Source: Gnetum montanum (taxonomy: Eukaryota; Streptophyta; Gnetopsida; Gnetales; Gnetaceae). From it: a stretch of DNA of 64,000 bases. This document shows, in pieces, positions 58,380 through 64,000 of this stretch. The stretch is from the NCBI GenBank assembly GCA_015680685.1, contig MNCI01038244.1, forward strand, positions 27,553 through 91,552, written 5' to 3'. Below the pieces are notes generated by a model, which was not told the DNA's origin, ran no database searches, and was given only the letters and a program-made list of their open reading frames with translations. The position numbers were made by a program, and so were the translations under genes. Within the stretch, counting starts at the first letter, position 1; each line of letters begins with the position of its first letter.

Positions 58380-60418
58380 AGAGCCTAATGTACATGATCA
58401 ACTAGTGTGTTCAATTTATTATCAAGGTAAGTATCTTATTTCCTTACATTCATAAAGATAGAAGACAATGTATGTAAAGTTGACAATTATTGTGATTATC
58501 AAAATGATGCTTACTTTGAAGATAGGTATGAGATATTTTGCCATAACATTCTTTCTTTCCAAAATTTGTGCATTGAAATAAAAGATGCTTTACAAGCCAA
58601 GAAAATAAAAATCAAAGCTCTTAATGATGAACGCTCTTATCTTAAAAAGAGAAACTTAGACTTTAAGGATGAGATTCAAAAACTATGGAGAAATTCAAAA
58701 ATCAAAAACAACTTTTATCTAGGTTTGGCAGATCTTCTAAACCAAAAAACTTGAAATGCTTCTTTTGTGGTAAATACAACTATATTCAATATTTTTGCTA
58801 TCTTAGAATGCATCACCACTATTGGTCTTTGCAAAACTAGCCTAGAAAGAAAACCAAGCAAGTTTGAAGAGAAAAATAAGGAAAGACCAAAAAGACTTTG
58901 ATGGCTCAAATTACTTTCTCTAATGACAATACTAGCATATGGCATATTGAAAGTGGGTGTTCAAGACTACTAACATGTGACAAATCCTACTTCAGCCATT
59001 TCCTGGAATAAAATTGTGGTATAATCACTTTTGGAGATGACTTGGAAGCACCTATAATAGGTATTGGTATCATAGGAGGTAAAGGTAAGGGATTACCAAC
59101 TATACACAAAGTATTTTTCATTGATGGATTAAAACATAACCTTCTTAGTGTGAGTCAACTTTTTGATTCAAATTTTAATGTTACCTTTTTAAAAGATAGT
59201 TGTAGAATACAAGATTTATCTACTAAAATGTTATGATTAAAGGATCTGGAAAAGGAAATGTGTATACCACTATTTTTGGAAATTGTCCTAACCTTGAATC
59301 CAAGTGTTTAGTAGGCTATGTAGATGATACATGATTTTTTTCATGGGAAGTTGGGCCACATAAATAAGAAAATTCTTTAGACCTTGGTATCAAAAGAAAT
59401 GGTTCATGATCTCCCTAAGCTTAAATATTTCAACCTAAATACATGTGAAGCCTTTTAAAAAGGGAAACAAATGATGGTAAGATTTGGTAAGACAAATTGT
59501 AGTTCTACTACTCATCCCTTAGATCTACTTCATATGGATGTGGTTTTTCCAATTCAAACTCTTAGTTTAGGAAAGAAAATATATTTTTTTGGCCATTTTT
59601 GATGATTATTCTCACTTTACTTGGGTTTCCTTTTCATATCCCAAAGATGAGGTGTTTGATTATTTTTTGAGAAGTAGCAATCAGATCCAAAAAGAAAAAG
59701 GATATGGTATTAAAGTTATTAGAAGTGACAATGGAGGTGAATTTAAAAATGCAGAATTTGAACAGTTCTGTGAAATGAATGACATTCTACATCAATTCTT
59801 TGCTACAAGAACACCTTAACAAAATGTTGTAGCTAAATGAAAGAACAAAATCTTAAACAAGATGGGAAGAATGATATTAAAGGATTGAAGTATTCCTCAT
59901 CACTTTTGGGAAAAATCCATCAACACTACTTGTTACATGTCCATCAAAGTTCTAGTAAGAAGATTCACTTCTAAAACTCCTTTTGAATTATGGACTAGTA
60001 GAAAACCTTTAGTATCTTATTTTCATGTTTTTGTTCAAAATGCTATATTTTGAATCATAAAGATAACTTGAGAAAGTTTGATGCAAAAACTAATGAAGGA
60101 ATTTTCTTAGGATATTATCTAGTTAGAAGGGCATACATAGTATTTAAAAAAAGAACAAATACAGTGGAGAAAATCATAAATGTCAAAATAGATAATTATA
60201 ACATTACTTGTCCTTAACTTGATGATGAAACTATTCCCATTCAAAAATTTTCTTGTCCAACTTTAATGCAAGATGACAAAAATTAGGAATCTAGTAGTGA
60301 TCATGAAGAGGAAGAAAATGATGATGATCAAGAGATATCCCCCACTCTACCTAAGATGCCTAGACTTAGCAAAACTCACTCTCTTAATGATGTCATTGGG
60401 GAAGTTTAAGATGGTGTT
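58380..60418 (+). pseudogene. Copia gag-PR-integrase (partial), truncated by insertion
   Basis: Gag has a coiled, lysine-rich segment (58566-58754) and a zinc knuckle CFFCGKYNYIQYFC at about 58760-58800 (His replaced by Tyr). Protease reads WHIESGCSRLLTCDKS near 58940, with Asp of DSG changed to Glu, then GLPTIHKVFFIDGLKHNLLS at about 59100. Integrase core has SDNGGEFKNAEFEQFC at about 59730; later FELWTSRKP and YFHVFVQN. The frame ends near KTHSLNDVIGEV, where the LTR of element 6 starts at 60419. RT is absent. Many stops. Confidence 0.8.
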
Positions 60419-61315
60419 TGATGAGTGGCGAGGTACCCCTACACTCAACCATACGAATATGAGCATTTCACACACGATCCAGTCGAACTCCAAGGACTAA
60501 GTGCTTACGCGCCCTAATGGAACACTCAGGGTTAATCAATCGTTGTCTTCCCAAACTTACTTGTATTTTTAATGTCTTATGCTAATAAGGGAGAAGAGAG
60601 ATAACTAATTAACTAGTTTAACTTAACTACTGATTAACTAGGCTTTAAACTAATCCTAAGACCAGTATCCATTCTAACTTGCCGTACACATCTTGAACTA
60701 GTGCAACACTACTGGGATTACCAAACACTAATCGTTACTGGGTTACCAAGTGTTACACGCATGCTCGAAGTGATCGTACTATGTGTGCTAATAACAGAAA
60801 TGTAAAGTGCATAAAATAAAATAAAATAAATGCAGAAGAAAATAAAATAAACGAAATGAGTAAGAAAAAAAATTTCAAGTGTTGCAAGGATGAATCCAAG
60901 AGCTCATATTTATTTTCATACACAAGGTGTGCTCAAGTACACAATGCTTGAATAAAGATTCATCCACACTTAGACCTCCTACTACAGGCACTTGGCTAGA
61001 GTTTTGCTACTTGAATCCTAAAAGACTTCCTCCTCTAAATTCTTCTTAACTCTTATTCTTCTTGAATTCTCTATTGTGTGCCTGAGCACTGCATTTATAG
61101 GCTTGGGAGCAACTACTCTAATAATTACAAAAACTTCCACTCTAATTTTAGAGAAACTACCCCTCTAATAATAACCACTCTAATAATTAGAGTAATTACC
61201 CTAATAATAACCACTCTAATTATTAGAATAACCGCTCTAATAATTACCACTCTAATTATTAGAGTAACAGCTCTAATAATTACGACTCTAATTATTAGAG
61301 TAACTACTCTCATCA
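60419..61315 (-). repeat. 3' LTR of Athila-like element 6
   Basis: Plus-strand ends are TGATGAGTGGCG and …TCTCATCA; 897 bp, homologous to 7303-8224. It is followed at 61316 by TACCCCCACAAC, the complement of a polypurine tract, which shows a minus-strand 3' LTR with the element body to the right. TATA at 61093-61099. It interrupts the copia coding region. Confidence 0.82.
61110..61312. repeat. Palindromic U3 repeats, ACTCTAATTATTAGAGT type
   Basis: About six copies of ACTCTAATTATTAGAGT or half-sites, with 3-10-base separators such as AACCG, AACAG, TACC. They occupy the same LTR position as the unrelated TGATGTCA repeats of element 1. Frames rich in LIIRVVII are their translation. Confidence 0.85.
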
Positions 61316-62775
61316 TACCCCCACAACTGAATGAAAACTTGTCCTTGAGTTCCTTACAAAATATTGGAAAGGTATGGGATTATTTACTAATTGACAACTG
61401 ATGGATAACAGACTCAATGTGCCTAGTGGATGGATCAATAAGCATATTACAACATTATGGTGAACACTTGTACATAAATGGCATCCAATCCTTTATTTGG
61501 TAGCTTGTAGAGAAAGAAAGAGAATGAAAATGAAGCGTGTTTCTGCCAATTCTAAGATTGCGTCTTCCATTATTTATCCATAGCCACGTCACCAGACTTG
61601 CCCCTTTCGTAAATGCTCCAATTCTGGTCCATCCTGAGTGCTTCCTCCAAGCCCAGTCCATTACTTTTATGATTTCCATCTATACACACAACATAGTTAC
61701 AAATGAGCAAGGATAGATAACCCACAATGCAGTTGATACCTTGCCTTGAGATGAAGTGCATTGGTTGATTTGTGGTTATGGCAAAAACTAGTTTGGAGAT
61801 TTATCATAGGTGACTACCCAAGGTGTAGGGGTTAGCGAATAGTAAAATGGAGAAAATTGAAAAATTTATGCTAGGGCCCCCACAACTAAGAGCAAACCTT
61901 TGGTAGCTATAAGATGGAAAAATATGAGAAGCAAGAAATATGGGAAAAAATAACAACAGTAACACCAATAAAATGGATGTCATGGATGGGGATGAAACAA
62001 GAAATGATCAATTGTAGAAAATATTTAAGGAAAAGAAGTTAACAATTGCTCCAAAAAGGAATGCCAATGGGTCCTCCGCAAACCATGCTCATGCCTTTTA
62101 TGCCCTAACAAACCCATAAACCAAAGAGTCCGTAGGCTCTAGGAATGTCATTTGGAAGCAAGAGTTTAAAACTTACCCACAAGAATTCACCAAAGAAAAA
62201 TAATGCATCAACCCAGAAATAGACTAATGATAAAACTAACAATGAGGTGGAAAAATGGGGAGAAAGATGGAGAGAAGAGATTGGAATGGAATCCCAAGAA
62301 CAAGGTTATGTAAAGTCCCTTGTGTATTTTATGGTTAATGTGATTGAGTAGACCTCATCCCAAATATAGACTCAAAAAAACCACATCCAGTGACCTCACA
62401 TCAACAAACTTGACCAATCCATCCACTTGAAGCAACAAGAATGCTTCCACAAAGAGTCACCACCATTCCGAGGAAAGTGAGATGGAGAAGTAGGAAGTGA
62501 GAAAGGGCCTTAGTTAGAGCGAACCTTTAGGCATGGGTAACATATCTTTCTAGTTCCATAACTAGTGCTTGTAGCCCTTTTATTTGGTCTAAGGGGTGTG
62601 CTTTGAATTCCCATGTTGTTATTTTTTTTCAATGGGAACCACACCATGCAAAGACCCATACATTTTTTTTGTCTAAGGGGTGTGCTTTAAATTCTCACTT
62701 TTTTCTTTTTTTTTCTTTATTTTTGTGTGAGAACCACACCATGCAAAGACTTACTATTTTTATTCACTCAGCTTC
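61316..62775 (-). other. Polypurine tract and 3' untranslated region of element 6
   Basis: The polypurine tract, read on minus as GTTGTGGGGGTA, touches the LTR. The rest is AT-rich with no convincing gene. 62480-62770 matches 100-310 of element 1. Confidence 0.6.
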
Positions 62776-62776
62776 N

Positions 62777-63182
62777 GGCCTAGAATGGTTAGCAAAGTTG
62801 GCCATCTCCCCCATGACTAAGTTGAAAGGAGGAGATCTGAAATAATGAGAGAGGTTGTCCATCAACAAAGGTAGCATGTGTACTGGCTGTTCTAAACTCA
62901 TGAAAAGGTTTGGTTGGTTGCATGTTGACCAAAAGTTTCTTNTCTATTATTTATAGAAAGGGACTGTACAGTTCCAAGCCAAGAGAGATCATAGAAATTC
63001 ATGGATGCATGAACGACGTGGGCTCATTGCCTATTATATCAAAAGAACCATACCTTAATATCAGCATCATAATTCAAAGGTAAAAACCAAACATTAGCAA
63101 TCAATATGGTATAATTCAATCCACCATCATGAGCACTTATTAGATGATGAATAAAAGAAAATCAAGCAAACAAAGAAATAGT
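62777..63182 (-). pseudogene. Two short contig pieces of element 6 (integrase C terminus, 3' UTR) in altered order
   Basis: 62777-62941 encodes, on minus, the end of integrase (VNMQPTKPFHE, SSFQLSHGGDGQLC) and matches about 897-1060. 62943-63182 matches untranslated sequence at about 490-740, which in element 1 lies on the other side. Each piece is bounded by a single n (62776, 62942, 63183). Confidence 0.65.
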
Positions 63183-63183
63183 N

Positions 63184-64000
63184 TTGACAGTTTTTGGTTG
63201 ACAGGTGATTCCTTGGATGACCCTAACTTTATTTGGGTCTACCTCTATTCTTGAATGTAAAATCTTATGCCCAAGTACTATGCCTTCTTGGACCATCAAA
63301 TGGCTTTTCTACTAGTTGAGCCTTAAGTTGGTTTCTACACATCTTTTCAGCACTTGCTCTAATTGGTTCAAGGCTTGATCAAAGCTTGTTCCATAAGTGA
63401 AGAAGTCGTCCATAAAGACTTCCACTCTGTTTCCTATCTACTATTGGAATATGCTTAGAACCAGGGGTTGAAACGTGGCAGGAGCATTGCACAAGCCAAA
63501 CGACATTTGTTTATATGCAAATGTTCCCCAAGGACTGGTGAACATCTTCTTGGCTTGATCTTCTAGGGCTATCCGTATTTGGTTGTATCCACTATAGCCA
63601 TCTAGAAAACTATAATAACGATGCCACGCTATGGTGTCTAAGACTTGGTCAATGAATGAAAACGGAAAGTGGTCCTTAAATGTTACCATGTTCAGCAACC
63701 TAAAATCTATACACAGCCTCCATTTACCTTCCTTTTTAGGCATGATCACTAGAGGGCTAACCCATTTGCTATCAACAATGGGATATATGAACCCAGCCTT
63801 AAGAAGCTATTCTATTTCTTCTTTTACTGTTTGCTTCAATTTTTGGTTTAATCACCTTTGCAGTTGTTTTTGAGGTTTCATGGAGGGGTCNGTTTGCTTC
63901 AATTTTTGGTTTAATCACCTTTGCAGTTGTTTTTGCGGTTTCATGGAGGGGTCAGTGTAAATCCTATGGTGGCATATCCTAGGATCTATTCCAGTTAACT
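63184..64000 (-). pseudogene. Athila-like reverse transcriptase (element 6), partial
   Basis: Minus strand. The open block 63749-63441 has PKKEGKWRLCIDFRLLN, SFLDGYSGYNQI, SPWGTFAYKQMSFGLCNAPATF; further RT sequence lies on both sides. It aligns with about 2930-3640. RNase H and most of integrase are missing between here and 62941. A 62-base stretch is duplicated around the n at 63891. The gene runs off the window. Confidence 0.85.
63829..63953. repeat. 62-base direct duplication around a single n
   Basis: 63829-63890 and 63892-63953 are the same except for one base, with n between them. This is the signature of two overlapping contig ends placed side by side instead of merged. Confidence 0.85.

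Noticed and set aside
61078-61401. Frame of 107 codons full of LIIR/VII repeats, and its minus partner
   Set aside because: Translation of the ACTCTAATTATTAGAGT palindromes in the LTR; a palindrome gives similar peptides on both strands.

Overview
This is a gene-poor, repeat-rich stretch of a large seed-plant nuclear genome. Almost every interpretable base belongs to LTR retrotransposons nested in or abutting one another. The evidence for a plant is the set of lineages present: Athila-type and Tat-type Ty3/gypsy elements (the Tat pol carries a second, archaeal-type RNase H), a chromovirus-like gypsy and a copia element. Two captured plant gene fragments agree with this (a FAD2-type desaturase and a CXIP4-type zinc-knuckle protein). 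I see no intact host gene, tRNA, rRNA or CRISPR array, and the species cannot be named from this window.

Layout. 1-8224: Athila-like element on the minus strand (3' UTR, IN, RNase H, RT, PR, gag, PBS, 5' LTR; its 3' LTR lies outside the window). 8225-19850: non-coding region built largely of diverged ~190-bp tandem repeats. It holds a plus-facing half (array 8750-11650, exon-like 12082, repeats, exon-like 14040) and a minus-facing half (array 18720-16500, short ORF 15905-15756, repeats) pointing at each other. 19899-25849: decayed Tat-like pol on the plus strand with its 3' LTR. 25860-27130: minus-strand gag-like remnant. 29061-43757: the best-preserved element ('element 3'), a 14.7-kb Tat-like element with 5-bp target duplications GTTTC, whose two long LTRs both carry FAD2 and CXIP4 fragments. 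About 44960-57223: a chromovirus-like gypsy, split by an 8.85-kb Tat-like element lacking RT/RH/IN ('element 4', minus, 47138-55989). 57224-60418: copia element inserted in the chromovirus RT. 60419-64000: second Athila-like element (minus), inserted in the copia element and assembled with several single-n joins.

The most interesting signals are non-coding. (1) Palindromic minisatellites lie in the U3 of several unrelated LTR families; related copies keep the position but not the sequence. (2) Two long arrays of ~190-bp units share a palindrome hub with different arms. (3) A hairpin overlaps the polypurine tract of three Tat-like elements, with pairing-preserving changes. (4) Host gene fragments occupy the U3 slot of element 3 where its relative has palindromic repeats. 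Identities are by eye; no database search was possible, and all coding regions carry stops or frameshifts unless stated.
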